DNA of 64,000 bases from an uncultured Cellvibrionales bacterium (GTDB lineage Bacteria > Pseudomonadota > Gammaproteobacteria > Pseudomonadales > Porticoccaceae): assembly GCA_913062605.1 (NCBI GenBank), contig CAJXWQ010000001.1, positions 62,001-126,000 on the forward strand, read 5' to 3'. Below are positions 1 to 8,177 of this stretch, piece by piece. Position numbers and translations under genes: made by a program. Every line of letters starts with the position of its first letter. The first letter of the stretch is position 1. Under the pieces are notes generated by a model. It ran no database searches and was not told where the DNA came from. It saw only the letters and a list, made by a program, of their open reading frames with translations.

Positions 1-50
1 ACAGGATATTTCTCAACATACGGCATATCGGTCAATTCTATTAATTGTAT

Positions 51-1151
51 TTAATCAATGGAAAATGCTTTAACGTGCCCTGCTTCACGCTCATATCCAT
101 AAAACAACCGATTTCCGTTGTTAGCTGTCCTGAATGAAATTGGTTCTATTGTCCTTTGCTTATTGCTGTATATCATCAGAATACAAAGTCTATTTGCAGC
201 GGCAAACTGAACTTTATTCAGACCAACCAAGTCAGACTGATATAGATTATTTCTATCTACATTAAATACGTCTCCTGATACCATTGGAGATTGCGGCAAT
301 TCTTCAACATCAAGAATACCATTGAGCCAGTCAAAAAATGGGCACAAGTCATCCCAGAATGTGTCCATAGGGGGTAGGCTAGGTAATTGGTGGGCTAGCA
401 TATTCTCCCACTGAGGTTCTAATTCGTTAAGCTTTTCATGTGATTCAATATCTGCAAATGTTGGGACGTCCATTTCTTTGTATTCGCATTTTTTTCTTAA
501 AACATCTATAACGCCCATAGGGTTTGTAATCATCTCTCTATTTCTAAAGAAATGAACCACGTCATATAAATCCCGAGGTCTGATACGTTGAGCTAAAGCT
601 CTGATTTTTTCGGCAACAACCTCCTCAAATGAGTAACAGTTAATATGAATAAATTCTTCAGGCTCATCGGTATAAGGGTGCTGAACTCTCCTTCTATCTA
701 GACCCATAACCAACACCTCATCAGTAGTTAGATCTAGCTTTATCGTTGCAACACCTTGCGTCCTGCTTAATGGTCCGTTGAAATGTATTTTCCCCTGCGC
801 AGATAGAAGGCCATTATTTTTTTCTATTATTTTGAATTTAAATCTTTCTGGGTAGAATATAATGCCTGTCTTATCACTTAAGTTAGCACATATATCCTTA
901 AACAAATCTAAAAGGAAATTCTCATCAAGGTGAGTATTATTCGTTAGCGTAAAGTCGAGGTCTTCAGAAAATCGAAACGTATCAAAAAAACATTTCTTTA
1001 AGCTTGTACCGCCTTTGAATGCCCAGTTTGTAGTGGTTGAGTTTTGGTTTATTCCATCTAACATCCATCCCAGGATATAGTCCTTTTCAATAGTGTCGGG
1101 ACGCAATCCTAAGTTTCTTGAAATATTTAATACTTCATTTTTTTCTATCAT
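51..1151 (-). CDS. AbiEii/AbiGii-family nucleotidyltransferase toxin
   Basis: This 366-residue protein looks like the toxin half of a type IV AbiE toxin-antitoxin (abortive infection) pair. Family knowledge: AbiEii proteins are DNA polymerase beta-like nucleotidyltransferases. Visible in the sequence are the nucleotidyltransferase signature GGTSL at residues 47-51 followed by RFSEDLDFT at 60-68, which supplies the acidic metal ligands, and a later conserved EKIRAL...RPRDLYD block near residues 180-198. The start overlaps the end of the upstream antitoxin gene by 17 nt, so the two are probably translationally coupled. The gene is visibly more AT-rich than the Ton operon next to it, which suggests horizontal acquisition. 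The family call is strong. The cellular target cannot be told from sequence. Confidence 0.88.
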   Translation of the reverse strand: MIEKNEVLNISRNLGLRPDTIEKDYILGWMLDGINQNSTTTNWAFKGGTSLKKCFFDTFRFSEDLDFTLTNNTHLDENFLLDLFKDICANLSDKTGIIFYPERFKFKIIEKNNGLLSAQGKIHFNGPLSRTQGVATIKLDLTTDEVLVMGLDRRRVQHPYTDEPEEFIHINCYSFEEVVAEKIRALAQRIRPRDLYDVVHFFRNREMITNPMGVIDVLRKKCEYKEMDVPTFADIESHEKLNELEPQWENMLAHQLPSLPPMDTFWDDLCPFFDWLNGILDVEELPQSPMVSGDVFNVDRNNLYQSDLVGLNKVQFAAANRLCILMIYSNKQRTIEPISFRTANNGNRLFYGYEREAGHVKAFSID

Positions 1152-1959
1152 ATTGTTTCTTCCATGAATCTGTTATTTTTAGTTTCCATTTGTCATTTGT
1201 CAGATTGCCTTTTATCGTCGTATCAAAGAACGAATAACCTGATGATATCTCTGATTGGAATAGGCATAAGGTATCATATGGTATTTTGTCTGTATGTGTT
1301 GCTTCGGTTAAAAACCCCAGTCTTTTCATTACAGTGCGGTTATTTATTGACCTGGCGTATTCAATTATTTTTTCCAGGTTGAAATAATCTGAATCTAAAT
1401 ATTCCCGGTATATATCTTCAACGATTCGCATTCCACCAACTAGTTTTGGGTCTTCAATTATGTCAATTAATGTTTTCGTAGGGTCGCTAATAAATACTTT
1501 TTTAGACCCCATCCAAATGCTTTTCAGTCCAAATATTTTGTTAGGTTTTATAGTCTTTATTTTAAACTTTGTTGAGTTGTATGACGGACTTCTGTCTTTG
1601 ACTTGCTTGGAAGTAAAGTAATAAGTAGTTTCTATAATTTGTTCCGTCAAATCCCAGTGCTTGACCGCGCTAAAACCGCCAATATAGCCTGGGCCATATA
1701 TAGAGTCCGCTACGAAGTAAGGATCTTCAATGACGGGACTATCAGATGTGGAACTCAGCGGTACGGGTATATAAACCCCCCTTTTCACTCTCTGAACCCA
1801 GCCATTTTTGTTCCAGCGATACAAAGATCTACTAGCTTCTTTTCTGCTTATATTTAGGATTGATGCTACCAACTCAGAGGTGACAATTGGCGGATTTGAC
1901 TCTAAGACGCGACTCAGTCGCTCCCTTCCTATTTTGCCAATACCTGCGATTTTAGACAT
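1135..1959 (-). CDS. AbiEi-family antitoxin / autoregulator
   Basis: This 274-residue protein is the expected partner of the AbiEii toxin that follows it. Its N-terminal ~65 residues form a winged-helix-like DNA-binding segment (VTSELVASILNISRKEASRS, then an RVKRGVYIPVP wing). The rest fits the AbiEi C-terminal antitoxin domain, including GYIGGFSAVKHW near residue 91. In known AbiE systems AbiEi represses its own promoter by binding inverted repeats and also neutralises the toxin. The perfect 7-1-7 palindrome at 1994-2008, about 35 bp upstream of the ATG, is a natural operator candidate. Gene order (antitoxin first, overlapping toxin) and AT-rich composition match the family. Confidence 0.85.
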   Translation of the reverse strand: MSKIAGIGKIGRERLSRVLESNPPIVTSELVASILNISRKEASRSLYRWNKNGWVQRVKRGVYIPVPLSSTSDSPVIEDPYFVADSIYGPGYIGGFSAVKHWDLTEQIIETTYYFTSKQVKDRSPSYNSTKFKIKTIKPNKIFGLKSIWMGSKKVFISDPTKTLIDIIEDPKLVGGMRIVEDIYREYLDSDYFNLEKIIEYARSINNRTVMKRLGFLTEATHTDKIPYDTLCLFQSEISSGYSFFDTTIKGNLTNDKWKLKITDSWKKQYDRKK

Positions 1960-1993
1960 ATCACAACCCTATATCAAATATTCATTAAAACCC

Positions 1994-2008
1994 TTAATGC
2001 GGCATTAA
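1994..2008. promoter_or_regulatory. Candidate AbiEi operator (7-1-7 palindrome)
   Basis: TTAATGC-G-GCATTAA is a perfect inverted repeat with a one-base centre, lying 35 bp upstream of the AbiEi start codon. AbiE antitoxins are known to repress their own promoters through inverted repeats. The position, near where the promoter should be, supports that role here. The operator role is inference; the repeat itself is plain in the sequence. Confidence 0.55.
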
Positions 2009-2053
2009 AAGAATAACATATATAGGATTGTAGTCTAATGTTTACGAAATTAT

Positions 2054-2063
2054 GGGGGGGGGG
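2054..2063. repeat. G10 homopolymer tract
   Basis: Ten consecutive G residues lie between the AbiE pair and the TPR gene. The flanks would form a perfect ATGGGC-AAA-GCCCAT hairpin (3' arm at 2068-2073) if the run held only three Gs, so the tract looks like slippage expansion in one arm of a small palindrome. It lies about 95 bp upstream of the AbiEi start and 45 bp past the TPR gene's stop. No link to expression is evident. Confidence 0.6.
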
Positions 2064-2107
2064 CAAAGCCCATTAATCTTAACCACAGATTTACTAGTTA
2101 GTAGCGA

Positions 2108-3625
2108 CTAAAGCAACTGACAACCCCCAATCTTAACCCCACTCTCAATCAAACGATCCCGACGTATCGCTTCGCCTGACACATACTCAACCCATTTCTC
2201 GGCAGTTACCCGGCCTTTCTGGTCCTTAGCCGCATCACGAAATACCTCAACGGCATCCTCGTAGCAGTGCAAATTCACCAGTGCATTGCCCAGCGTCATC
2301 TGCGTATAGGATGGCTTTTTCAAGTTACCTTTCTTTAAGGCATTACGTGCAGCGTGTACGGCTTTGGCGTGCTCATTCAGATCCAAATAGACCATGGCGA
2401 GACGAGACCAAATGGCACCTTTATCCGATAGTTTTGCGGCCTCCTCCAGGGCAACCAATGCCTTTTTGGTTTCTCTGGCCTGCTGCCAGGCACCGCCGAG
2501 CGTTTCCATATTTTTGCCCGAACGCTTAACCACACCTTGCTTCATACCCTCTTCTATAATCTGGGCGGCACGGTTGGGAACACCGGCACCCAAATACAGG
2601 TAAGCAAGAGACATTAAGTCCCGACTCTTGGTCAGTGCTTTATCCAAATAGAGGATATCCAGAGAGGCTAAACGATGGCCTTCCTCTTCCATCTGACCAT
2701 ACATGCCACCGAGCTGATGCCAATAGCTGTGGCTTGGATAATAGGTGATAAGCTTCTTCAGAATAGAAACGACTTTTTGATAGTCTCCCGTCTTTCCTTG
2801 AGAGTCTTTTGTCTTTCCTTTAGAAGCCGTTCTTTCAAAATAAAGTACTTTCTGTAGCGACCACCAATGCTCTTTTGGTATCCCACCTTTGGCCTCCACA
2901 GACTCAATCGCAGAACTGACCAGCTTCAATGCTTCTGCTTTTCGGTCTAACTGATAGTAAGCCTGAGCCAATAGGACTTTGCCGTCGGGACTGACAATGG
3001 CCGATGCCGTCATCCAGGCTTCAAGCTGTTGCGCCGCGCTACGATAGTCTTCAAGCATCAAATAGAGTTGGGCTAGTGTGTAAAACGTATCTATTTTTTG
3101 ACGTTCATCCACATCAGGTTCAGCCACCATTGCCCTGTAGCTGTCCGTGGCCTTTGGGTAGTCATCTAACGAGTAGTACACAAAACCCAGCAGATTGTAG
3201 ACCTGAGACTTCTCATAGCTGCTGCTACAGCTCTTCGTCATAAACCCGTTCAACTGAGTAATAAGTCCTGACAACTGCTGATTATTGGGCTCGCCTTCAC
3301 TGCCCTCACCTTCACCCCCATCACCTTCACCACCAAGGGCATTTTGTACCGCCTCCAGCTTGGTGGCACATTTCTGTCCAACGGACTGCCGCTTGCGGGT
3401 TTTGGCATTCTGGAATTTTCTCTTATCAGCTTTATCTGACTCGGCATTTGTTTCATCGCCATAGGCAAAGGCCATACCTACAAGACTAAGACCTACATTC
3501 AGCCCCCCATCGAGACCGGAAACGACCTGTAACCCAAGGGGAAAAATCGTCAACACAGAACTCAGCAGCAGCCATCGTAAACACTTGCTGCTGAACCGCA
3601 TTTTATCTGCCCACTCTTCTGTCAT
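2108..3625 (-). CDS. TPR-repeat periplasmic partner of Ton system
   Basis: A 505-residue protein, last gene of the Ton operon. The N-terminus has a hydrophobic export segment (about residues 18-33), an acidic/glycine-rich stretch around 90-115 (GGEGDGGEGEGSEGE), then tetratricopeptide repeats to near the end. Examples are YNLLGFVYYSLDDYPKATDSYRA, FYTLAQLYLMLEDYRSAAQQ and WSRLAMVYLDLNEHAKAVHA. TPR proteins of this type regularly follow DUF3450-ExbB-ExbB-ExbD-TonB sets in marine gammaproteobacteria, and a role in assembling or stabilising the TonB complex is usual speculation. The start at 3625 follows AGGA by 5 nt; an alternative ATG is nine codons in. The exact function is unknown. Confidence 0.8.
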   Translation of the reverse strand: MTEEWADKMRFSSKCLRWLLLSSVLTIFPLGLQVVSGLDGGLNVGLSLVGMAFAYGDETNAESDKADKRKFQNAKTRKRQSVGQKCATKLEAVQNALGGEGDGGEGEGSEGEPNNQQLSGLITQLNGFMTKSCSSSYEKSQVYNLLGFVYYSLDDYPKATDSYRAMVAEPDVDERQKIDTFYTLAQLYLMLEDYRSAAQQLEAWMTASAIVSPDGKVLLAQAYYQLDRKAEALKLVSSAIESVEAKGGIPKEHWWSLQKVLYFERTASKGKTKDSQGKTGDYQKVVSILKKLITYYPSHSYWHQLGGMYGQMEEEGHRLASLDILYLDKALTKSRDLMSLAYLYLGAGVPNRAAQIIEEGMKQGVVKRSGKNMETLGGAWQQARETKKALVALEEAAKLSDKGAIWSRLAMVYLDLNEHAKAVHAARNALKKGNLKKPSYTQMTLGNALVNLHCYEDAVEVFRDAAKDQKGRVTAEKWVEYVSGEAIRRDRLIESGVKIGGCQLL

Positions 3626-3673
3626 GAGAGTCCTGTCATAAGCGTTCTATCATTGGCCAAGCCAAAAAAATCT

Positions 3674-4303
3674 CTAGTTTGCCATCTGAAAGCTGAACTT
3701 ATAAAACACGCCGGGGACTTCTTCCGCCACGCCATCAATCACCCGCGGTTTGTACTTCAATTTTTTAGCCGCTCGCAATGCGTATTTACCGAACCCCTTA
3801 TTCTCTGGATATTCCTCGATCAGCTTGGGGTCACGTACACCACCTGTCTCAGTAATGGTGACCTCAATCACTGCGTAGCCGCTGATACCTCGCCTCCGAG
3901 CCATGGGAGGGTAATCCGGCTGGGGAACATAGACAGGAATATAATCCGAGTCGCGGGCAAAGCTGCCACCCAACCCTATTTTTAACGCGTCCATATCGGG
4001 TGCCGCCATGCTCACCGCACCCACAGGCGCAGCAACCTCCATTTGAAGGTCGGGCAAATCCGGGGGTGGCTCTACGGGCGCGTCAGGTTTCTCTGGCGTA
4101 AGTGCTTTGATTTGATCCGCAATGGAACGGTCCGATTGCCAGATATCGGCAATTTTGTGAATACGGTTGTCCGTTGATGCACTGTCACCCGATGCTATCA
4201 GTACAGACATCACCACAAACAACCCAAAGGTCACTGCGGCCCCAAATACTATCGACAATCCCAGGCGAGCAAGCCTCATGGAAACCACTGATTTTATCTC
4301 CAC
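3674..4303 (-). CDS. tonB: TonB-family energy transducer
   Basis: This 209-residue TonB links the proton motive force harvested by ExbB/ExbD to outer-membrane TonB-dependent receptors. It has one N-terminal membrane anchor (about residues 13-37), a short proline-rich stretch (EKPDAPVEPPPDLPDL, 71-86) and a C-terminal TonB domain from about 128 (QPDYPPMARRRGISGYAVIEVTI, ending in VFYKFSF). The proline spacer is much shorter than in E. coli TonB. The start is uncertain. The longest frame opens with GTG at 4303, just past the exbD stop. A GTG at 4288 is better spaced from a GGAG, and an ATG lies at 4279. All keep the membrane anchor. Confidence 0.88.
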   Translation of the reverse strand: MEIKSVVSMRLARLGLSIVFGAAVTFGLFVVMSVLIASGDSASTDNRIHKIADIWQSDRSIADQIKALTPEKPDAPVEPPPDLPDLQMEVAAPVGAVSMAAPDMDALKIGLGGSFARDSDYIPVYVPQPDYPPMARRRGISGYAVIEVTITETGGVRDPKLIEEYPENKGFGKYALRAAKKLKYKPRVIDGVAEEVPGVFYKFSFQMAN

Positions 4304-4307
4304 TCAG

Positions 4308-4718
4308 TTATTTCACCCGGGTTGCCACGGAAACATCCACGATACCCGCAGACTTCGCTGCATCAGCAACCAGTGCCAACATTTCAATATCCGCCTTTTT
4401 ATCGGCTTGAATCACCAACCCGCCATTGGGGTTTTCAGCATGTAACCGGAGGATATGTAACTTGATCGCTCGTGGATCTACTTTTTTCTTGTCGATCCAG
4501 ATTTCATTATGTTCATTAATGGCCACCAGAACGCTGACGTTTCGCTTATTGGCTGTTATCGCCTCGGTGCGCTGTACATCAACACCGGTCTCTTTGATAA
4601 ACGTGGCAGTCACAATAAAGAAGATCAGCATAATAAACACCACATCGAGCATGGGTGTCAGGTCAATGGCCTGAACTTGCTCCTGAGAGCTGACTAATCT
4701 TTCACGTATGCGACGCAC
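4308..4718 (-). CDS. exbD: ExbD/TolR-family proton channel subunit
   Basis: This 136-residue protein is the ExbD subunit that, with ExbB, forms the proton-driven motor of the Ton system. The single transmembrane helix holds the essential aspartate in LTPMLDVVFIMLIFFIVT (Asp25), followed by the periplasmic ExbD/TolR domain (GGLVIQADKKADIEMLALVADAAKSAG pattern). It lies 4 nt upstream of tonB and downstream of two exbB genes on the same strand, which argues for one operon. The length is normal for the family. Confidence 0.93.
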   Translation of the reverse strand: MRRIRERLVSSQEQVQAIDLTPMLDVVFIMLIFFIVTATFIKETGVDVQRTEAITANKRNVSVLVAINEHNEIWIDKKKVDPRAIKLHILRLHAENPNGGLVIQADKKADIEMLALVADAAKSAGIVDVSVATRVK

Positions 4719-4770
4719 ACTTAGCTCCCCTGTGATTCATGTCTGGCAGCTCATGGCTAGCGATCCATAC

Positions 4771-5298
4771 CTAATGATCAAGAATCAGGTGATCAGCTAA
4801 CAGCTGCTTTTCCCGATTGGCGATTCGGCTGATATAAGTGTTGCCAAACACCCCTGAAAGGGCTGCTACCATACCGGCCATGGTGGGAATGGTGGCTTTG
4901 GAAACACCGGCCGCCATGGATTTTACGTCGCCACCGCCGGTCATTGCCAGCACATCAAAAACACCGATCATGCCTGTGACCGTGCCAAGTAAACCCAAGA
5001 GTGGCGCCAGTGCTACCAGCGCTTTGATCATCGGAAGGCCTGCGTTAATGTTCAATGTTACCCGTGAAATAATCGCCTCTCTCACCTGATGGGCCCGAAC
5101 GGACGTTCGATCAGAACGGGCTTCCCAGGTAGACAACGCATCCCGGCATTCCGTTTTCAGCGCTGTTTTAAAAAACCATAAACGCTCGAACAGCAAGGAC
5201 CACATCACCAGAAGCAAACCCGCGATCATGAACAGTACCGGGCCGCCCATATTAAAAAATGCTTGGACGCCCTCAAATGCCGCCGCCAACGGGTACAT
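4771..5298 (-). CDS. exbB: Short ExbB (MotA/TolQ/ExbB proton channel)
   Basis: A 175-residue inner-membrane ExbB-type protein. It has an N-terminal helix (VLFMIAGLLLVMWSLLFERLW, about 20-40) and the paired C-terminal helices characteristic of the family (LAPLLGLLGTVTGMIGVF, then GVSKATIPTMAGMVAALSGVF). It follows the long ExbB by only 2 nt. Having two ExbB-like proteins, one long and one short, is characteristic of this type of Ton cluster. Which one contacts ExbD/TonB directly is not known from sequence. The length is close to that of short TolQ-like members. Confidence 0.92.
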   Translation of the reverse strand: MYPLAAAFEGVQAFFNMGGPVLFMIAGLLLVMWSLLFERLWFFKTALKTECRDALSTWEARSDRTSVRAHQVREAIISRVTLNINAGLPMIKALVALAPLLGLLGTVTGMIGVFDVLAMTGGGDVKSMAAGVSKATIPTMAGMVAALSGVFGNTYISRIANREKQLLADHLILDH

Positions 5299-5300
5299 GG

Positions 5301-6734
5301 TTAACCCTCGACCTTCTCAGCAATAATACCCGCGCTCTGTTCCTCCAAAATATGCAATACACGCTGTGCCTTGCTATTCAACAGGGTATGGAACAACACC
5401 GTGGGAATGGCCACGAACAAACCCAATACCGTGGTGACCAGTGCGGCGGAAATACCACCCGCCATGGCCTTGGGGTCACCCGCACCGAAGATGGTGATGG
5501 CCTGAAAGGTAATAATCATACCGATCACTGTGCCCAACAAACCCATCAGAGGCGCAACCATGGCAATAATTTTCAGCAGGTTTAGCCCCCCTTCAATGGC
5601 CGGGCGCTCCTTTAATACCTGCTCATGTAATTTCAATTCTAAAGACTCCGCATCCATCCCGGAGTGATCTTCACCCACTTTCAAAACTCTTCCAAGAGGA
5701 TTGCCCGTGTCAGCCACGTCACTTTTCAACTGATCACTAACCTTACGAGAAACGCCCATCAGAACCACAAGACGCCAAAGAGCCAGAAGTAGCGCAAACC
5801 CACCCACACCACTAATGAAGTAACCCACCAAACCGCCTTGGTGCCAACGCTCCACACGACTCGGGCTATTAATCAACGCGGCCAATAGCGAACCACCGCT
5901 TGGCCCTGTGGGGTCGATACCGACACGGGTAAACTCACCATCCGCTGCCTGTAGCTCAGTAGCAGCTCGCGTATATTGTCGCTTCGGCTGACGTGCCAGC
6001 TCAGTGACCACACCGGTTCCCGGCCTGAACGTCAAATAAGACCCATTGGACAGTAAGTTAAAGGCCCCAATGCGAACAACCTCTTGCTGAACCTGTTCAC
6101 CACCTACCTTGATCACGGTGGCTGGAAATTTAACTACCTTCCCGCCTTCGACCATTTCATGATTAATTTCGTACCAAAGCTCTTCAATTTCTTCCATTGA
6201 AGGCAACTGGGTTTGGCTGTTCATTTTGACAATCAATTCATCAAGAAACACTGTACGGCCAGGAAATTGAGTACTCACAATGGACTGATTAAATGTTGCG
6301 CGTGCATCGCCAGCGGCGGAAGTCATGTGACCAAACATTTCGCCCAGCGTACCAAGACGTTTTTGGAGCTGCTCCTGTAATGCCACCACCTTCAGTTCGT
6401 TCTCGGCATAGGCTTTTTCCAGCTGCTCTGAACGATTCTCTTCAGCAACTTTAATAGCCTGTATTTTCTTCAGTTGCTGAGCCTGCTCTGCTTTGGCACG
6501 TTTAAATTCAGACTCTCTCGCCGCATGTTCCCTGGATTCACTGAACGTTGCGTTTTTGATCGTCTTCAACAGTTCGTCCAGCGTTGTGGCGCCCCCAGTG
6601 GTTTGAACATCGTCAGCATGAACAGTCGCAGAACTGAGCATGCCCGCACTTAAGCAAATCAGTATCAAACAGATCGCAAAAGGGCCTCTTAGTTTCGTGT
6701 TCCTTGGTTTCGTGCTGGGCAGCTTGATGTTCAT
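5301..6734 (-). CDS. Long ExbB with N-terminal coiled coil
   Basis: A 477-residue MotA/TolQ/ExbB-family protein, far longer than classical ExbB (~240). A signal-like segment (about residues 17-41) leads into a charged coiled-coil region (about 58-135, rich in EAQQLKKIQ-type heptads) and a globular periplasmic portion. A transmembrane helix follows near 300-325, then the proton-channel domain at about 377-465 (APLMGLLGTVIGMIITF, GGISAALVTTVLGLFVAIP). The large exported N-terminal region may interact with DUF3450, whose gene overlaps this one by 4 nt. This is the usual architecture in marine Ton clusters; the specific role is inferred. Confidence 0.9.
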   Translation of the reverse strand: MNIKLPSTKPRNTKLRGPFAICLILICLSAGMLSSATVHADDVQTTGGATTLDELLKTIKNATFSESREHAARESEFKRAKAEQAQQLKKIQAIKVAEENRSEQLEKAYAENELKVVALQEQLQKRLGTLGEMFGHMTSAAGDARATFNQSIVSTQFPGRTVFLDELIVKMNSQTQLPSMEEIEELWYEINHEMVEGGKVVKFPATVIKVGGEQVQQEVVRIGAFNLLSNGSYLTFRPGTGVVTELARQPKRQYTRAATELQAADGEFTRVGIDPTGPSGGSLLAALINSPSRVERWHQGGLVGYFISGVGGFALLLALWRLVVLMGVSRKVSDQLKSDVADTGNPLGRVLKVGEDHSGMDAESLELKLHEQVLKERPAIEGGLNLLKIIAMVAPLMGLLGTVIGMIITFQAITIFGAGDPKAMAGGISAALVTTVLGLFVAIPTVLFHTLLNSKAQRVLHILEEQSAGIIAEKVEG

Positions 6735-7534
6735 CGTGCCACCTCCGGAGCCTGAATAGGCAGTGACAATATATCCACGGCCACCTGCTTCTTGGCCATT
6801 CGAATACCCTTGGCCACGGCACTGCGATAGTCGCTATCTTCCAACACAACCCACTGTTTTGTTTTCTGATCCCAAGCTGCTGTCACTTTCTGATCAGAGG
6901 TTTGATACATCAGAGCGATACGACCCACGCGGAGGATATTCACCTCCCGGTTCTGAGTACCTACGGAGACAATATCGGTGTAACTATCAATTCGCGTGCC
7001 GTACTCACTTTCAATTTTGTACGCTTCCAAAACCTGCCTAAATTTCTCGGCGGCACTCAAATCGGCACGGCTTAAATTTTCACGCAAATGGGCCACACGT
7101 TGGTGGCGCTCATCCAATAAAAAGGGAATATCGAGATTAACGAATTGTTCCAGAGAGTTAATCATTTTTAATGTGAGCGGTGTGATTTGTCGCTCCATGA
7201 CAGCGGCATTTTCAATGGATGCGTCCAGGTCTTCCATTGTCTGCTGTTGATGAGCGATCTGGGCTTCCAGCTGAGCGTTATATACTTGCAGACCTTCAAC
7301 TTGTTTATTTACCTGTTTAAAGTCCTGGAATAGGTCACTGGTTTGGTCGGACACGCTATCTATACGCTGCTGGGAAGCTTTTGCTGCTGCCGTTTTATTC
7401 GCACTGGCGTCCAGTGCTTTATCCACAGAGGCCGCACTGGCGCTAACGCTCATCAGTGCCGAGAAGGTCACTGCCAACAAGGTTGTAAAATAAGCCCTTA
7501 TGTTATGTCGCTGGTTTTTCATATGGTTCTTCAT
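6731..7534 (-). CDS. DUF3450 periplasmic coiled-coil protein
   Basis: A 267-residue protein with a clear Sec signal peptide (AYFTTLLAVTFSALMSVSASA, cleavage after about residue 35). Next comes a long coiled-coil segment (about 45-115, with QTSDLFQDFKQVNKQVEGLQVYNAQLEAQI-like spacing). A C-terminal part carries GTRIDSYTDIVSVG and LRVGRIALMYQTSD. These match the DUF3450 family, which occurs as the first gene of TonB/ExbB clusters. It is first in this operon and overlaps the long exbB by 4 nt. Its biochemical role is not established; a structural role at the ExbB complex is inference. Two in-frame ATGs lie at the start. Confidence 0.85.
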   Translation of the reverse strand: MKNHMKNQRHNIRAYFTTLLAVTFSALMSVSASAASVDKALDASANKTAAAKASQQRIDSVSDQTSDLFQDFKQVNKQVEGLQVYNAQLEAQIAHQQQTMEDLDASIENAAVMERQITPLTLKMINSLEQFVNLDIPFLLDERHQRVAHLRENLSRADLSAAEKFRQVLEAYKIESEYGTRIDSYTDIVSVGTQNREVNILRVGRIALMYQTSDQKVTAAWDQKTKQWVVLEDSDYRSAVAKGIRMAKKQVAVDILSLPIQAPEVAR

Positions 7535-7603
7535 GTGTTTTTCAGCCCGGTTCCTGTCGCTTCGATATTTATTACGTCAACACTTGCTGTGTCGATTCTG
7601 GGC

Positions 7604-8173
7604 CTAGCAGGCCTGATGTGCCCCTCGGGCAGCTCGCTCCAACACCTGAAAGAAATAAGGCGTATCACCCTGCACTTCTGGTTCTTGACGGCTTACTTCT
7701 TGCCAATCAGCTTCGTTGTATTCAGGGAAAAAGGCATCGCCCTGAACTGTCGCCTGAACCCGAGTGATATATAACCGATCCGCTAAATCAATCGCCGTAC
7801 GATAGATTTCTTCACCCCCTATCACCATTACTTCCTGTGCTTCTGTACTTACCCCTTCACTTATCCCTTCGCTCTCATCCTGCTCAGCCGCCCTCTGCTC
7901 TTCAGCAATAGACATAGCCTGCTGTAAGGAAGAGGCTGTTTTAACGCCAGGATGCTGCCATTCGCTATTGCGAGTAATCACAACGTTCAAGCGCCCAGGC
8001 AATGGTCGACCAATGGAGTCAAAGGTTTTACGTCCCATCACAATGGGCTTACCCATGGTCACGGACTTAAAATACTTAAGGTCTTCGGGCAAATGCCAGG
8101 GCAACGTATTGTTCAAACCAATAGCACGGTTTTTGGCCATAGCGACGATGAGTGAGAGCTTAACGTCAGTCAT
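7604..8173 (-). CDS. folA: Dihydrofolate reductase
   Basis: FolA reduces dihydrofolate to tetrahydrofolate with NADPH, regenerating the cofactor oxidised by ThyA, whose gene ends 4 nt upstream. Conserved features are MAKNRAIGLNNTLPWHLPEDL (Trp and acidic substrate-site residues), GRKTFDSIGRPLPGR and VMVIGGEEIYR. At 189 residues it is about 25-30 longer than usual. The excess is an acidic insertion at about 85-111 (EEQRAAEQDESEGISEGVSTEAQ) just before the VMVIGG strand. Core motifs are intact, so the enzyme should be active. The lgt-thyA-folA order is typical of Pseudomonas relatives. Confidence 0.95.
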   Translation of the reverse strand: MTDVKLSLIVAMAKNRAIGLNNTLPWHLPEDLKYFKSVTMGKPIVMGRKTFDSIGRPLPGRLNVVITRNSEWQHPGVKTASSLQQAMSIAEEQRAAEQDESEGISEGVSTEAQEVMVIGGEEIYRTAIDLADRLYITRVQATVQGDAFFPEYNEADWQEVSRQEPEVQGDTPYFFQVLERAARGAHQAC

Positions 8174-8177
8174 TGAC

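Noticed and set aside
1164-2008. Plus-strand reading frames across the AbiEi gene
   Set aside because: They lie opposite a well-supported coding gene, have no family features and no ribosome-binding sites.
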